The notes: a model not told the origin generated them from the sequence alone. Shown: positions 1-10,893, numbered from the stretch's first letter. The stretch: DNA of 64,000 nucleotides from Neorhizobium sp. NCHU2750 (GCF_003597675.1 NZ_CP030827.1:1550001-1614000); one strand, 5' to 3'. A program made the numbers and translations.

Positions 1-1060
1 CCGGCACGGCATAGATGCCGTAGGGGAAGTATTTCTGCGGCTCCATGGCGATGGCGCCGACGGCGACGCGCGCGGCGATGCGGCCCTGTTCCATCGAGGT
101 CGAGGCAAGGCTCGGAAAGCCGACGACGTCACCCGCGGCGAAGATGCCGGGCACCGCCGTCTCGAACGTCTCCGGGTTGACCCTGAGGCGCCCGCGGCTG
201 TCGGCCTCCAGGCCGGCGGCGGCAAGGTTAAGGCTGTCGGTCGCACCGACACGGCCCGCGGCAAACAGCACCATGTCGGTAATGATCCGGCGGCCCGTAT
301 CGACGGAAACGGACAATTTGCCGTCCGGCAGCTTTTCCACCTTCTCCGCCTTCTGGCCGAGCAGGAGCTTCATGTTGCGGTCGCGCAGCTGATAGGTGAA
401 ATCCTCGATGATTTCCTTGTCGATGAAGTCGAGCAGCGTCGGCTTCGGATCGATGACTGTCACGGCCGCATCGAGTGCGGAAAAGATCGTCGCATATTCG
501 ATGCCGATGACGCCGGCGCCGATGACCACGATCGAACGCGGCAGGTTGTGGACTTCCAGAAGCTCGTCGCTATCGAGAACGCTCTTGCCATCGAACGGGA
601 TGGAGCTCGGACGGTAGGGGCGGGTGCCGACGGCCAGCAGGATGCTCTTGCCGGTCACGTTGATGATGTCGTCGTCATCCTTGACGATCTCGATCGTGTC
701 TTTCGAGACGAAGCGGGCCTTGCCGCGGATGTGCTGGACGCGGTTTCGGGCGAACTGGTGTTCCAGCACGTCGACCTCGTGGTCGAGCGTGATCAGCAGC
801 CGGCGGCGCAGGTCTTCCGCGCTGATTTCCTGCTTCACCCGGTAGGAGCGGCCGTAGAAACCGCGTTCGCGCCAGCCGGACAGGTTGAGTGCCGTCTCGC
901 GCAGCGTCTTGGATGGGATCGTGCCGGTATGCACCGAGACGCCGCCAACCCTGCGACCTTGTTCGACGACGAGAACCTTCTTGTCGAGCTTGGCTGCCTG
1001 AATGGCCGCGCGGCGCCCGGCCGGCCCGCTGCCAACCACGATGAGGTCGTACTGGTGCAT
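1..1060 (-). CDS. sthA: Soluble pyridine nucleotide transhydrogenase, 3' part outside window
   Basis: A flavoprotein disulfide-reductase family enzyme; the open frame starts at the ATG at 1060 and runs off the left edge (about 353 residues seen). GSGPAG at residues 10-15 is the FAD-binding loop. GTIPSKT near residues 46-52 sits where true disulfide reductases have the CxxxxC redox pair; here both cysteines are absent (Val-Ser-Val-His before GTIPSKT), as is characteristic of SthA, which moves hydride between NADPH and NAD+. A second Rossmann motif, GAGVIG, and the FAD-binding GIFAAGDVVG motif follow. A GGAGA ribosome site lies about 6 bases upstream. Lipoamide dehydrogenase is excluded by the missing cysteines; a less specific pyridine nucleotide oxidoreductase remains possible. 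Confidence 0.85.
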   Translation of the reverse strand, partial: MHQYDLIVVGSGPAGRRAAIQAAKLDKKVLVVEQGRRVGGVSVHTGTIPSKTLRETALNLSGWRERGFYGRSYRVKQEISAEDLRRRLLITLDHEVDVLEHQFARNRVQHIRGKARFVSKDTIEIVKDDDDIINVTGKSILLAVGTRPYRPSSIPFDGKSVLDSDELLEVHNLPRSIVVIGAGVIGIEYATIFSALDAAVTVIDPKPTLLDFIDKEIIEDFTYQLRDRNMKLLLGQKAEKVEKLPDGKLSVSVDTGRRIITDMVLFAAGRVGATDSLNLAAAGLEADSRGRLRVNPETFETAVPGIFAAGDVVGFPSLASTSMEQGRIAARVAVGAIAMEPQKYFPYGIYAVP

Positions 1061-1272
1061 GAAATTCTCCGCGTGAATATCGCTGGCCCCAACAGCCAGA
1101 CAACCAGACCCGAAACTAGAAGGCTATTCTAAAATTTTGATTGCATGGAACAGCGCATCAAAAAAAATCGCAAGAGGCCAAAACTTGGGCAGGTCGAAAG
1201 ATTGCCGAAAAAATAACTTGACCGACCCTGCGTGATGTCTTTTCCTGTGACCAATCGGAAATTGGTTCACTA

Positions 1273-2064
1273 ATGGTGCGGCAAGCCGTGACACCGGATA
1301 ATTCCAACTATGCGCTTGGCCGCTTGCGGGCGATGATCGCTGCAAGCGAGTTCGGCAGCGAAGGCAGGCTTCCGACCGAGAGAGCGCTGACCGATATGCT
1401 CGGTGTCAGCCGCCGGGCCGTCCGTCGCGCGCTGGAAGTGCTGGGATCCGAAGGGCTGATCTGGCGTCGCCAGGGGGCGGGAACCTTTGTCGGCGAAAAG
1501 CCGGACGGCTGGAGCGACCACGTTGAGGCGCTGGTTGCCGGGACCGACATCATGGAAATCATGGAAGTCCGTCTGCGCATCGAGCCGCAACTGGCGCAGC
1601 TCGCAGCAATGCGTGCCAAGCCGGCGGAAATCGAGCGCATGCGGGCGCTTGCCGAAAAGACCGGGCTCAGCACAGACGCCGATTCCAAGGAATTGTGGGA
1701 CGGCGCCTTTCACCGGCAGATCGCCCAGAGCGCCGGAAATCAGCTCTTCTTGTCGATCTTCGATGTCGTCAATCGCATCCGGCAGGATGATGCATGGCAG
1801 TCGATCCGTGAGCGTGCCCGCAGCTTTGCCTCCGACCCGAAGCGTTCATTCAGGCAGCATCTCGCCATTATCGAGGCGATTGCTGCCCGTGATCCCGGCC
1901 GGGCAGGCGAGGCGATGCGCGAACACCTTCTCATGCATCAGGAACGTCTCATTCGCGCCACCTCGCTCGAAGCGCTGGGGGAGGCGGCCGAGGCGAGGCC
2001 CGCTGAGATCGATCTGCAGAATGCAGAGCCGGATAATGGCGGCGTATTCGGCGCCATGCCCTGA
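1273..2064 (+). CDS. GntR/FadR-family transcriptional regulator
   Basis: 263-residue regulator. The N-terminal winged helix-turn-helix (about residues 12-75) has the family pattern with LPTERALTDMLGVSRRAVRRAL and the wing GLIWRRQGAGTFV. The C-terminal part (about 90-240) is all-helical and fits the FCD ligand-binding domain of the FadR subfamily, with Arg/His residues expected to bind a metal or organic acid. It lies directly upstream of, and on the same strand as, the peptide transporter genes, so it probably controls them in response to a substrate or breakdown product. The start has only a weak ribosome site (GGAAA 12 bases upstream). Confidence 0.88.
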   Translation: MVRQAVTPDNSNYALGRLRAMIAASEFGSEGRLPTERALTDMLGVSRRAVRRALEVLGSEGLIWRRQGAGTFVGEKPDGWSDHVEALVAGTDIMEIMEVRLRIEPQLAQLAAMRAKPAEIERMRALAEKTGLSTDADSKELWDGAFHRQIAQSAGNQLFLSIFDVVNRIRQDDAWQSIRERARSFASDPKRSFRQHLAIIEAIAARDPGRAGEAMREHLLMHQERLIRATSLEALGEAAEARPAEIDLQNAEPDNGGVFGAMP

Positions 2065-2141
2065 CCTGTTTTCGAATGCCCGTTTGAATGCCTGCCGTGC
2101 CCTTCGGGTCGGCCAAAAACAAGAAGCAAGAACAATAAGAA

Positions 2142-2161
2142 AGTCAGAGATAGTCAGACCA
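2142..2161 (+). promoter_or_regulatory. Candidate FadR-type operator before the binding-protein gene
   Basis: TAGTCAGACCA at 2151-2161 matches the FadR-subfamily operator consensus TNGTNNNACNA at every fixed position. The heptamer AGTCAGA also occurs ten bases earlier (2142-2148), one helical turn away. The site ends just before the ribosome site and ATG at 2174, and the only nearby regulator is a FadR-type GntR protein. The consensus is established for the family; its use here is inferred. Confidence 0.5.
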
Positions 2162-2173
2162 GAGGAACGAATT

Positions 2174-3682
2174 ATGAATAGATTTTCCAAATTTTCGGCA
2201 TCGCTGCTCGCCGGCGCATTGCTGGCTTTTCCAGCCCTTTCGTCGGAACTTCGCATCGGTCTCAACGATGACGCAGATACGCTGGACCCGGCCCAGTCAC
2301 GCACATTTGTTGGCCGTATCGTCTACACCGCAATGTGCGACAAGCTGCTCGATATCGACCAGACCACCAAGATCGTCCCGCAGCTTGCCACATCCTGGGC
2401 GTGGTCCGATGGCGGCAAGGTGCTGACCATGAAGATCCGCGAAGGCGTCAAGTTCCAGGACGAGACGCCGCTCGATGCGGATGCCGTCGTCTATACGATC
2501 CAGCGCAACATGACGATGCCGGAATCCCGCCGCAAGAGCGAGCTGGCTTCGGTCGCCAAGGTTGAGGCGACCGGCCCCTATGAGGTCAAGTTCACGCTGA
2601 AGTCGCCCGACGTGACGCTGCTGTCGCAGCTGACCGACCGCGCCGGCATGATCGTGTCGCCGAAGGCAGCCAAGGAACTCGGTGCCAATTTCGGCAGCCA
2701 TCCGGTCTGCGCCGGTCCGTTCAAGTTCGTCGAGCGCGTCCAGCAGGACCGTATCGTGCTGGAAAAATTCGCCGACTACTGGGACAAGGACAAGATCCAT
2801 ATCGACAAGGTGACCTACCTGCCGATTCCGGACACGACGGTCAAGCTCGCCAACCTGCGTTCGGGTGACCTCGACCTTGCAGAACGCATCGCAGCCTCCG
2901 ACGTCGCGTCGGTCAAGGCCGATCCGAAGCTCAATTATGCCGATGTCATCGGCCCCGGCTACATGGCCATGTATGTCAATATCGGCAACGGCTCGCGCGC
3001 CGACAATCCGCTCGGCAAGGACAAGCGCCTGCGCCAGGCCTTCTCGCTTGCCATCGATCGCGAGGCGCTCAACCAGATCGTCTTTGAAGGCACGGCCATG
3101 GCCGGCAACCAGCCTTACCCGCCGACGAGCCCGTGGTTCAACAAGGATATCCCGGTTCCGACCCGCGATATCGCCAAGGCCAAGGAGCTGATGAAGGAGG
3201 CAGGCTACGATCATCTCGACGTCGAGCTGCAGCATGCCAACAACACCACCCAGACCCAGATGATGCAGGTCATCCAGTCGATGGTGGCCGAGGCCGGCTT
3301 CAACGTGACGCTGAAGGCCACCGAGTTCGCCACGCTTCTCTCCGAACAGACCGCCGGCAACTACCAGCTGTCGCGCTCAGACTGGTCGGGCCGCACCGAT
3401 CCGGACGGCAATCTCCACCAGTTCGTCACCTGCAAGGGCGGCCTCAACGACGTGAAATACTGCAACCCGGAAGTCGACAAGCTCCTGAATGAAGCCCGCA
3501 CGCTTCAGGACGATGGCGAGCGCAAGCAGCGCTACGATGCTGCAGCCAAGATCCTCAACGACGACATGCCGATCATCTATCTCGGCCATCAGCCCTACGC
3601 CTATGCGATTTCCAAGAAGGTCAAGGGCTTCACCCCCTGGCCGGACGGCATGATCCACCTTCAGGGCATCACCAAGGACTGA
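2174..3682 (+). CDS. ABC transporter periplasmic peptide-binding protein (SBP family 5)
   Basis: 502 residues. A signal peptide is clear (MNRFSKFSASLLAGALLAFPALSS, hydrophobic core about 8-20). The mature start, ELRIGLNDDADTLDPAQS, is typical of DppA/GsiB-type solute-binding proteins, and the length fits this family. It should capture peptides or a gamma-glutamyl compound in the periplasm and deliver them to the two permeases encoded next. The ATG at 2174 was chosen over longer in-frame extensions because it has an AGAGGAACG ribosome site and begins the signal peptide. A strong hairpin follows the stop, so its message may be kept at a higher level than the downstream genes. Confidence 0.9.
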   Translation: MNRFSKFSASLLAGALLAFPALSSELRIGLNDDADTLDPAQSRTFVGRIVYTAMCDKLLDIDQTTKIVPQLATSWAWSDGGKVLTMKIREGVKFQDETPLDADAVVYTIQRNMTMPESRRKSELASVAKVEATGPYEVKFTLKSPDVTLLSQLTDRAGMIVSPKAAKELGANFGSHPVCAGPFKFVERVQQDRIVLEKFADYWDKDKIHIDKVTYLPIPDTTVKLANLRSGDLDLAERIAASDVASVKADPKLNYADVIGPGYMAMYVNIGNGSRADNPLGKDKRLRQAFSLAIDREALNQIVFEGTAMAGNQPYPPTSPWFNKDIPVPTRDIAKAKELMKEAGYDHLDVELQHANNTTQTQMMQVIQSMVAEAGFNVTLKATEFATLLSEQTAGNYQLSRSDWSGRTDPDGNLHQFVTCKGGLNDVKYCNPEVDKLLNEARTLQDDGERKQRYDAAAKILNDDMPIIYLGHQPYAYAISKKVKGFTPWPDGMIHLQGITKD

Positions 3683-3699
3683 TCTCCTTGCCAAGACTG

Positions 3700-3722
3700 C
3701 CGCACGGGATAGCCCCGTGCGG
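3700..3722 (+). terminator. Hairpin between binding-protein and permease genes
   Basis: CCGCACGGG (3700-3708) and CCCGTGCGG (3714-3722) form a perfect 9-bp stem with a 5-base loop, followed by TTTCCC. Placed between an abundant binding protein and its membrane components, it fits a partial terminator or a 3' message-stabilising stem, as seen in many transporter operons. Confidence 0.6.
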
Positions 3723-3748
3723 TTTCCCGACATGAAGAGGGCAAGGCC

Positions 3749-4696
3749 ATGCCTGTTTACATCGGCAAGCGGCTTCTCGTCGCCATCCCGACGCTGCTGA
3801 TCATTTCGATCTTCGTCTTTTCACTGCAGAAGCTTCTGCCCGGTGATCCGGTGCTTGCCATGGCGGGCGAGGAGCGCGACGCGGCAACGATCGAGTTCCT
3901 GCGCGAGAAATACCATCTCAACGATCCGATGCCGGTCCAGTACGCTCGCTGGCTCGGTGGCGTCGTGACCGGTGATTTCGGCATGTCGCTCAGAACCAAT
4001 CAACCCGTGCTGGAACTGATCGAGCAGAAACTGCCTGTGACCATCCAGCTTGCCGTGATGGCCATGTTCTTTGCCATCATCATCGGCATTCCGATCGGCA
4101 TCATCGCGGCGGTGAAGAAGAATACCTGGATCGACTACCTTGCCAATATCGTGGCGCTGTCGGGCCTCTCCATCCCGAATTTCTGGCTCGGCATCATGCT
4201 GATCCTGCTTGTCTCGGTAAAGCTCGGCTGGCTGCCGGCATCCGGCTACGAATCGATCTTCGTCGATCCGGTCCGCTCCATCGAGACGATGATCATGCCG
4301 GCCTTCGTGCTCGGCAATGCGCTCGCCGCAACCCTGATGCGCCACACCCGTTCGGCCATGGTCGCCGTCCTGAGTTCCGATTATATCCGCACCGCCCGCG
4401 CCAAGGGCCTGTCGCCGCGTGAAGTGGTCCTGTCGCACAGTTTCCGCAACGCGCTTCTGCCCGTCATCACGCTTCTGGCGCTGCTGTTCGGCGAACTGCT
4501 TGCCGGCGCCGTGTTGACCGAACAGATCTTCACCATTCCGGGCTTCGGCAAGATGATCGTAGATGCCGTATTCACCCGCGATTACGCCGTCGTACAGGGC
4601 ATTGTGCTGTGCACTGCCACCGCCTTCATCCTGATGAACCTCATTGCCGACGTCGCCTATGTCCTGCTCAATCCGCGCCTCAGGGCGACCATCTGA
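3749..4696 (+). CDS. ABC transporter permease (DppB/GsiC type)
   Basis: 315-residue inner-membrane protein with about six transmembrane segments. The N-terminus MPVYIGKRLLVAIPTLLIIS is typical of DppB-type permeases. The EAA loop that contacts the ATPase is visible near residues 210-230 (YIRTARAKGLSPREVVLSHS). It pairs with the second permease encoded 10 bases downstream to form the channel for the periplasmic binding protein. The specificity cannot be read from the permease itself. Confidence 0.92.
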   Translation: MPVYIGKRLLVAIPTLLIISIFVFSLQKLLPGDPVLAMAGEERDAATIEFLREKYHLNDPMPVQYARWLGGVVTGDFGMSLRTNQPVLELIEQKLPVTIQLAVMAMFFAIIIGIPIGIIAAVKKNTWIDYLANIVALSGLSIPNFWLGIMLILLVSVKLGWLPASGYESIFVDPVRSIETMIMPAFVLGNALAATLMRHTRSAMVAVLSSDYIRTARAKGLSPREVVLSHSFRNALLPVITLLALLFGELLAGAVLTEQIFTIPGFGKMIVDAVFTRDYAVVQGIVLCTATAFILMNLIADVAYVLLNPRLRATI

Positions 4697-4706
4697 GGCC
4701 GAACCC

Positions 4707-5594
4707 ATGACCTCCATCAATCAGCCCGCCATCGATCAGACCACCTCCGTCCCGGTCAAGCGCCAGCAAAGCCGCGCCTGGAGAAAGATGAAGCGCAACA
4801 GGTCAGCGCTTGTCGGCATGATCATCGTGCTGTTCTTCGCCATCCTCGCCATTGCCGCGCCGATCCTGCCTATACCCGACCCGATTGCCACCAGCTGGTC
4901 GGCGATCCGCAAGGCCCCGTCCGCCGCCCATTGGTTCGGCACCGACGATCTCGGCCGCGACATTCTCTCGCGGATGATCTACGGCGCCCAGGCCTCGCTG
5001 ATGGCCGGCGTGGTGTCGGTGGCGATCGCGGTCGTCATCGGCGTGCCCTTCGGTCTCGTCGCCGGCTATTTCGGCGGCTGGGTCGATATGGTCATCTCAC
5101 GCGTGACGGAAGCTTTGTTGGCCATGCCCTTCCTGATCATGGCCATTGCGCTTGCAGCCTTTCTCGGCCCGAGCCTCACCAATGCGATGATCGCCATCGG
5201 CCTCTCGGCCATGCCCACCTTCGTCCGCCTGACCCGTGGCCAGGTTCTGGCGGTCAAGACGGAGGATTATGTCGAGGGTGCCCGTTCGATCGGCCTCAAC
5301 CATGTCGACATCATGACCCGCTATATCCTGCCCAATGTGTTCGCCCCGATCATCGTCCAGGCGACGCTGACCGTCGCGACCGCCATCATTGCCGAGGCGA
5401 GCCTGTCCTTCCTCGGCCTCGGCCAGCAGGCGCCGGCCCCGAGCTGGGGCTCGATGCTCAATACCGCCAAGAACTTCCTCAGCCAGGCGCCATGGATGGC
5501 GATGTGGCCGGGTATTGCCATCTTCCTCGTCGTCATCGGCTTCAACCTCCTCGGTGACGGCCTGCGTGACGCTCTCGATCCCCGCGAAGCCTGA
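4707..5594 (+). CDS. ABC transporter permease (DppC/GsiD type)
   Basis: 295-residue inner-membrane permease. The first hydrophobic segment follows a basic stretch (about residues 28-60), and the segment WFGTDDLGRDILSRMIYGA is diagnostic of DppC-like subunits. The EAA motif is at YVEGARSIGLNHVDIMTRYIL (about residues 188-208). The ATG at 4707 starts 11 bases after the stop of the first permease; an in-frame ATG upstream would overlap that gene and was rejected. It is the heterodimer partner of the preceding product. Confidence 0.92.
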   Translation: MTSINQPAIDQTTSVPVKRQQSRAWRKMKRNRSALVGMIIVLFFAILAIAAPILPIPDPIATSWSAIRKAPSAAHWFGTDDLGRDILSRMIYGAQASLMAGVVSVAIAVVIGVPFGLVAGYFGGWVDMVISRVTEALLAMPFLIMAIALAAFLGPSLTNAMIAIGLSAMPTFVRLTRGQVLAVKTEDYVEGARSIGLNHVDIMTRYILPNVFAPIIVQATLTVATAIIAEASLSFLGLGQQAPAPSWGSMLNTAKNFLSQAPWMAMWPGIAIFLVVIGFNLLGDGLRDALDPREA

Positions 5595-5634
5595 TCGCCG
5601 CGCGACCCAAAAGATTTCAAAAGGAATTCACCCC

Positions 5635-7419
5635 ATGACCGATTTCACCACGCGCCCCGAAATCCTCGGCACTTTCGGTGTCGTCACCTCCACCCACTGG
5701 ATCGCCTCCGCCGTCGGCATGGCGATCCTCGAAAAGGGCGGCAATGCCTTTGACGCCGCTGTCGCCACCGGTTTCGTGCTGCAGATCGTCGAGCCGCATC
5801 TCTGTGGTCCGGGCGGCGACATGCCAGCGGTCTTCTATTCCAAGAAGAAGGACAAGGTCGAAGTCATCTGCGCCCAGGGCCCGGCACCGGCCGGCGCCAC
5901 GATCGAGCATTACACCAAGGAAGGCCTGAAGCTGATCCCCGGCGACGGCCTGCTCGCCACCGTCATCCCCGGCGCCTTCGACGGCTGGATGCTGATGCTG
6001 CGCGACTACGGCACGATGAGCGTGCGCGAGGTTCTCGAACCGGCGATCTACTATGCCGAGTTCGGCCATCCGACGCTGCCGCGCGTGTCGAACACCATCA
6101 AGGGCCTCGCCGAATTCTTCAAGAAGGAATGGCCGACCTCCTACGAGACCTGGCTGCCGGGCGGTTCGGCACCGGAATCCCATACCAATTTCAAGAACCC
6201 GGTATTGGCCGAAACCTACAAGCGGATCGTTTCGGAATCGGAAGCCAAGTCCGGCCGCGAAAACCAGATCGAGGCTGCCCGCGACGCCTTCTATCGCGGT
6301 TTCGTCGCAGAGACGATCGACACTTATCTGAAGACCGCAGAGGTCATGGATGCCTCGGGTTCGAAGCACAAGGGCGTGCTGACGGCTGAAGACATGGCGG
6401 GCTGGAGCGCCACCATCGATGCGCCGCAGACGCTCGACTACCAGGACTGGACGATCGCCAAGACACCGGCCTGGGGGCAGGGGCCGGTTCTGCTGCAATC
6501 GCTGGCGCTGCTGAAAGGTTTCGACCTTGCCGCCATGGATCCGTCCGGCCCGGATTTCGTCCACACCATCGTCGAGGCGATGAAGCTCGCCTATGCCGAC
6601 CGCGAGGTCTATTACGGCGATCCGGAATTCGGCCAGATCCCGACCGAATTCCTTCTGTCGGAAGGCTATAATGCCGAGCGCCGCAAGCTGATCGGCGACA
6701 CTGCCTCGCTCGATCTTCGCCCCGGCACGGTACCGGGCTATGAGCGTCAGGTCGATGCGACCATGGCCATGCTCGCCGAAATGAGCGGCAAGGGCACCGT
6801 CTACGAGCCGACCATGTCGCACCTGACCGAAAAGCGCGGCGATACCGTCCATATCGACGTCATCGACCGCTGGGGTAACATGGTTTCCACCACGCCGTCC
6901 GGCGGCTGGCTGCAGTCCTCGCCGATCGTGCCGGGCCTCGGCTTTGCGCTCAATTCGCGTGCCCAGATGTTCTGGCTGAAGGACGGCCTGCCGACCTCGC
7001 TTGCACCGGGCAAGCGCCCGCGCACGACGCTCACCCCGTCGCTGGCGCTCTATCAGGGCAAGCCCTCGATGGTGTTCGGCACGCCCGGCGGCGACCAGCA
7101 GGATCAGTGGCAGCTGCCCTTCTTCCTGCGTTACGTCCATCACGGCAAGAACCTGCAGGCGGCAATCGACATGCCGCTCTTCCACACCTCGCATTTCCCC
7201 GGCTCCTTCTATCCGCGCACCAGCTCGCCGGGCGAGATCATGGTCGAAAGCACGATCGGCGAGGCAACGCTCGACGAGCTGCGCCGCCGCGGCCACAAGG
7301 TCAAGGTTGCCGAGGCATGGTCGGTCGGTCGCCTGACGGCCGCCCGCCGCGATGCGGACGGTCTGCTGCGCGCCGCTGCCACCCCGCGCCTGATGCAGGC
7401 CTACGCGGTCGGGCGCTGA
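5635..7419 (+). CDS. ggt: Gamma-glutamyltransferase family hydrolase
   Basis: 594 residues, N-terminal nucleophile hydrolase family. The N-terminal region includes GNAFDAAVATG and the PHLCGPGGD motif found in gamma-glutamyltranspeptidases. Autocleavage is expected just before Thr404 in the motif DTVHIDVIDRWGNMVS, which creates the catalytic N-terminal threonine of the small subunit. The conserved TPGGD motif lies further on. These enzymes cleave or transfer the gamma-glutamyl group of glutathione and related amides. No signal peptide is evident, so it probably acts in the cytoplasm on imported substrate. It sits between the permease and ATPase genes, implying uptake coupled to hydrolysis. A cephalosporin acylase-like specificity is an alternative. 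Confidence 0.88.
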   Translation: MTDFTTRPEILGTFGVVTSTHWIASAVGMAILEKGGNAFDAAVATGFVLQIVEPHLCGPGGDMPAVFYSKKKDKVEVICAQGPAPAGATIEHYTKEGLKLIPGDGLLATVIPGAFDGWMLMLRDYGTMSVREVLEPAIYYAEFGHPTLPRVSNTIKGLAEFFKKEWPTSYETWLPGGSAPESHTNFKNPVLAETYKRIVSESEAKSGRENQIEAARDAFYRGFVAETIDTYLKTAEVMDASGSKHKGVLTAEDMAGWSATIDAPQTLDYQDWTIAKTPAWGQGPVLLQSLALLKGFDLAAMDPSGPDFVHTIVEAMKLAYADREVYYGDPEFGQIPTEFLLSEGYNAERRKLIGDTASLDLRPGTVPGYERQVDATMAMLAEMSGKGTVYEPTMSHLTEKRGDTVHIDVIDRWGNMVSTTPSGGWLQSSPIVPGLGFALNSRAQMFWLKDGLPTSLAPGKRPRTTLTPSLALYQGKPSMVFGTPGGDQQDQWQLPFFLRYVHHGKNLQAAIDMPLFHTSHFPGSFYPRTSSPGEIMVESTIGEATLDELRRRGHKVKVAEAWSVGRLTAARRDADGLLRAAATPRLMQAYAVGR

Positions 7420-7422
7420 ACC

Positions 7423-9234
<1,812 letters not shown>

Positions 9235-9268
9235 AACCATGAAAGGCTGGCCCTCCCGCCGGCATTTT

Positions 9269-9487
9269 TCAGATAAGCCGCAACCCCTTCAGGCTGGCAT
9301 GCCCGTCCTTGCCGATGATGATGTGATCGTGGACGGTGATGCCGAGCGGTTTTGCCGTGTCGACGATCGTCTTCGTCATGTCGATATCGGCGCGCGACGG
9401 TGTCGGATCGCCGCTCGGATGGTTGTGGACGAGAATGATCGCGGTGGCCGACAGTTCCAGCGCACGGCGCACCACCTCGCGCGGATA
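9269..9487 (-). pseudogene. radC: radC 3' fragment (catalytic JAMM part), cut by prophage
   Basis: This is the C-terminal end of RadC, containing the JAMM metal-binding motif [14 protein letters not shown] and the C-terminal [14 protein letters not shown]. Reading leftwards from the att core at 9488-9499 the frame gives [18 protein letters not shown], which continues the N-terminal half found at 46.9 kb. An ATG at 9475 gives a 68-residue orphan reading frame but there is no reason to expect function. Removing the prophage would restore a continuous gene. Confidence 0.9.
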
Positions 9488-9499
9488 GACCGGCGTGTG
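9488..9499. other. attL core
   Basis: GACCGGCGTGTG. On the left is host radC (reading leftwards as TPVYPREVV), on the right phage sequence. The identical 12-mer recurs at the far end of the prophage. Confidence 0.88.
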
Positions 9500-9722
9500 A
9501 TCGGGGTGTGGTTGAACCGCTGTCGGAAAAATCGGGGGAGAAATCGGCGATACGCCTCTGAAACCCCTGATCTATAAGGGTTTTCGACTTCAGTCCCTTC
9601 TCGCTACTCCATTTCCGTCGTTGGCGACAGATTTTGATTTATTAGCAGCAGGATTGAGCCGAAACGCTGTCCTTATGGGGCGATATTAAACTTCATTCGT
9701 CTTCTGAATGCAAGAGGGATGC
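9500..9722. other. Phage end region without a gene
   Basis: No convincing coding frame. It contains a 7-bp imperfect stem (GAAACCC ... GGGTTTTC, about 9558-9583) and presumably half of the phage attachment-site arm. Nothing else recognised. Confidence 0.5.
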
Positions 9723-10043
9723 TTACGCTACCTGTCGAACGCACTTCGCCACGAACGCCGCCACCTTGTCTTTCACATCGTCCTTCACTGCCTTCTGATA
9801 CTCCATCACCACGATTGCGGGCAGGCCTTCCGGTGTGTCTTCCAACACCTTTCTCGCCACCTTTTCAGGGATTTCTTCAAGCCCGAACACGACGGCTGTA
9901 TCGCTGTCGATTTTATCGATCCGTTCGCTGATGCAGTCGATCTCGATTGTCGTTGCTAATACGATGCGTTTCCCGCCTCTCCTTACGAGGGTTAGGCGGT
10001 TGTGGGGCGTGTTTACGCCGAACGAAATTACTTTGATTGTCAT
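9723..10043 (-). CDS. Hypothetical phage protein, 106 residues
   Basis: Not recognised. The protein is soluble, starts MTIKVISFGVNTPHNRLTLV and has a charged C-terminal helix rich in Lys/Val. The ATG at 10043 was preferred over one 24 bases upstream because AGGAGA lies 8 bases before it. It is the leftmost phage gene and diverges from the GIY-YIG gene; inverted repeats lie between the two starts. Confidence 0.65.
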   Translation of the reverse strand: MTIKVISFGVNTPHNRLTLVRRGGKRIVLATTIEIDCISERIDKIDSDTAVVFGLEEIPEKVARKVLEDTPEGLPAIVVMEYQKAVKDDVKDKVAAFVAKCVRQVA

Positions 10044-10058
10044 TGGGTTTGTCTCCTG

Positions 10059-10093
10059 ATTTCCCAATATCTAGGGAAATCTGGAAATCCAGA
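10059..10093. promoter_or_regulatory. Two adjacent inverted repeats between divergent genes
   Basis: ATTTCCC (10059-10065) pairs with GGGAAAT (10074-10080), and TCTGGA (10080-10085) pairs with TCCAGA (10088-10093). The location between divergent starts at 10043 and 10161 suggests an operator or leader structure. Confidence 0.4.
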
Positions 10094-10106
10094 GATTCGG
10101 TTTCTC

Positions 10107-10113
10107 CTAAATA
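10107..10113 (+). promoter_or_regulatory. CTAAATA motif upstream of GIY-YIG gene
   Basis: CTAAATA lies 47 bases before the start at 10161. It is followed by a GTAGC/GCTAC stem (10118-10139) and then an AGGAGA ribosome site. Same arrangement as other copies of the motif in this prophage. Confidence 0.45.
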
Positions 10114-10160
10114 AATCGTAGCGCCAATTACGGAGCTACTTATTTCAGGAGAAACCCCAA

Positions 10161-10880
10161 ATGACTACCAATTTTGAAACATCAATTGCCCGCCTTGAAA
10201 CCAAGATCGATGACCTGTCGAAAACAGTAAATCGGCTTATGAAGCGTGAATATCGCAAGCGCGACCATCTTCCAAAAGACAGCGGTGTTTATGAGATCAT
10301 CAACACCATCACTGGCGAAAAATATGTCGGAAGCGCCAAGAATATTTGTACCCGTATTTCAGCCCATTTTAGCAAGCTTCGTAAGGGCGAAAGCGAGTCT
10401 GTCCTTCTGCAAAAATCATTCGACGAATATGGCGAATACGCATTCTCAACCCGTGTTATTGAACTGGTAAGTGACAGGGAAGAACGCCTTGATCTGGAAC
10501 AGTTCTATATCGACAAGGCTGATGAATACACGCTGAACACCCTTCGTAGCAGCCGTGGTCGTCATGGCATGGAAAACACGACCGAGACGAAGCGTAAAAT
10601 GGCTGCATCGAAGACCGGTGAAATGCATCCGAAATTCAAGGGATATTACACGACACCATTCGGTACATTCACATCGCCATATGCTGCATCATTGGCTTGT
10701 CCGGATAAGCTTATCTCTCACAGTGCGGTCGCCATTTATTGCGAGAAATCAGACACAATCATCAACCGTAATATGCTGGCAATGTCTCGCTATCTGAAGG
10801 CGAATTTCGGTGAAGAAATTCTAGGAATGTCGTTCAAGGAAATCGGTTTTGGCTTTGTTGCCGCGGATTTCGCGAACTAA
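10161..10880 (+). CDS. GIY-YIG endonuclease with C-terminal DNA-binding module
   Basis: 239 residues. An N-terminal coiled segment (about 1-35) is followed by a GIY-YIG nuclease domain: the paired motifs appear as GVYEI (about 42-46) and KYVGS (about 55-59), with Arg at about 66 (TRISAH) and a catalytic-type Glu further on (LDLEQFYID). The C-terminal part (YYTTPFGTFTSPYAAS ... SHSAVAIYC ... FKEIGFGF) resembles the sequence-recognition repeat found in T-even type homing endonucleases. It may be a free-standing homing endonuclease that spreads itself among phages. The AGGAGAA ribosome site supports the start. Confidence 0.8.
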   Translation: MTTNFETSIARLETKIDDLSKTVNRLMKREYRKRDHLPKDSGVYEIINTITGEKYVGSAKNICTRISAHFSKLRKGESESVLLQKSFDEYGEYAFSTRVIELVSDREERLDLEQFYIDKADEYTLNTLRSSRGRHGMENTTETKRKMAASKTGEMHPKFKGYYTTPFGTFTSPYAASLACPDKLISHSAVAIYCEKSDTIINRNMLAMSRYLKANFGEEILGMSFKEIGFGFVAADFAN

Positions 10881-10893
10881 GGGAGGAACGAAG

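Noticed and set aside
1487..2173. Possible 229-residue N-terminal extension of the binding protein
   Set aside because: It overlaps the regulator gene in another frame and would hide the signal peptide; the ATG at 2174 has a good ribosome site.
9239..9577. Open frame on the plus strand over the radC 3' end
   Set aside because: Antisense shadow of the radC fragment crossing attL.
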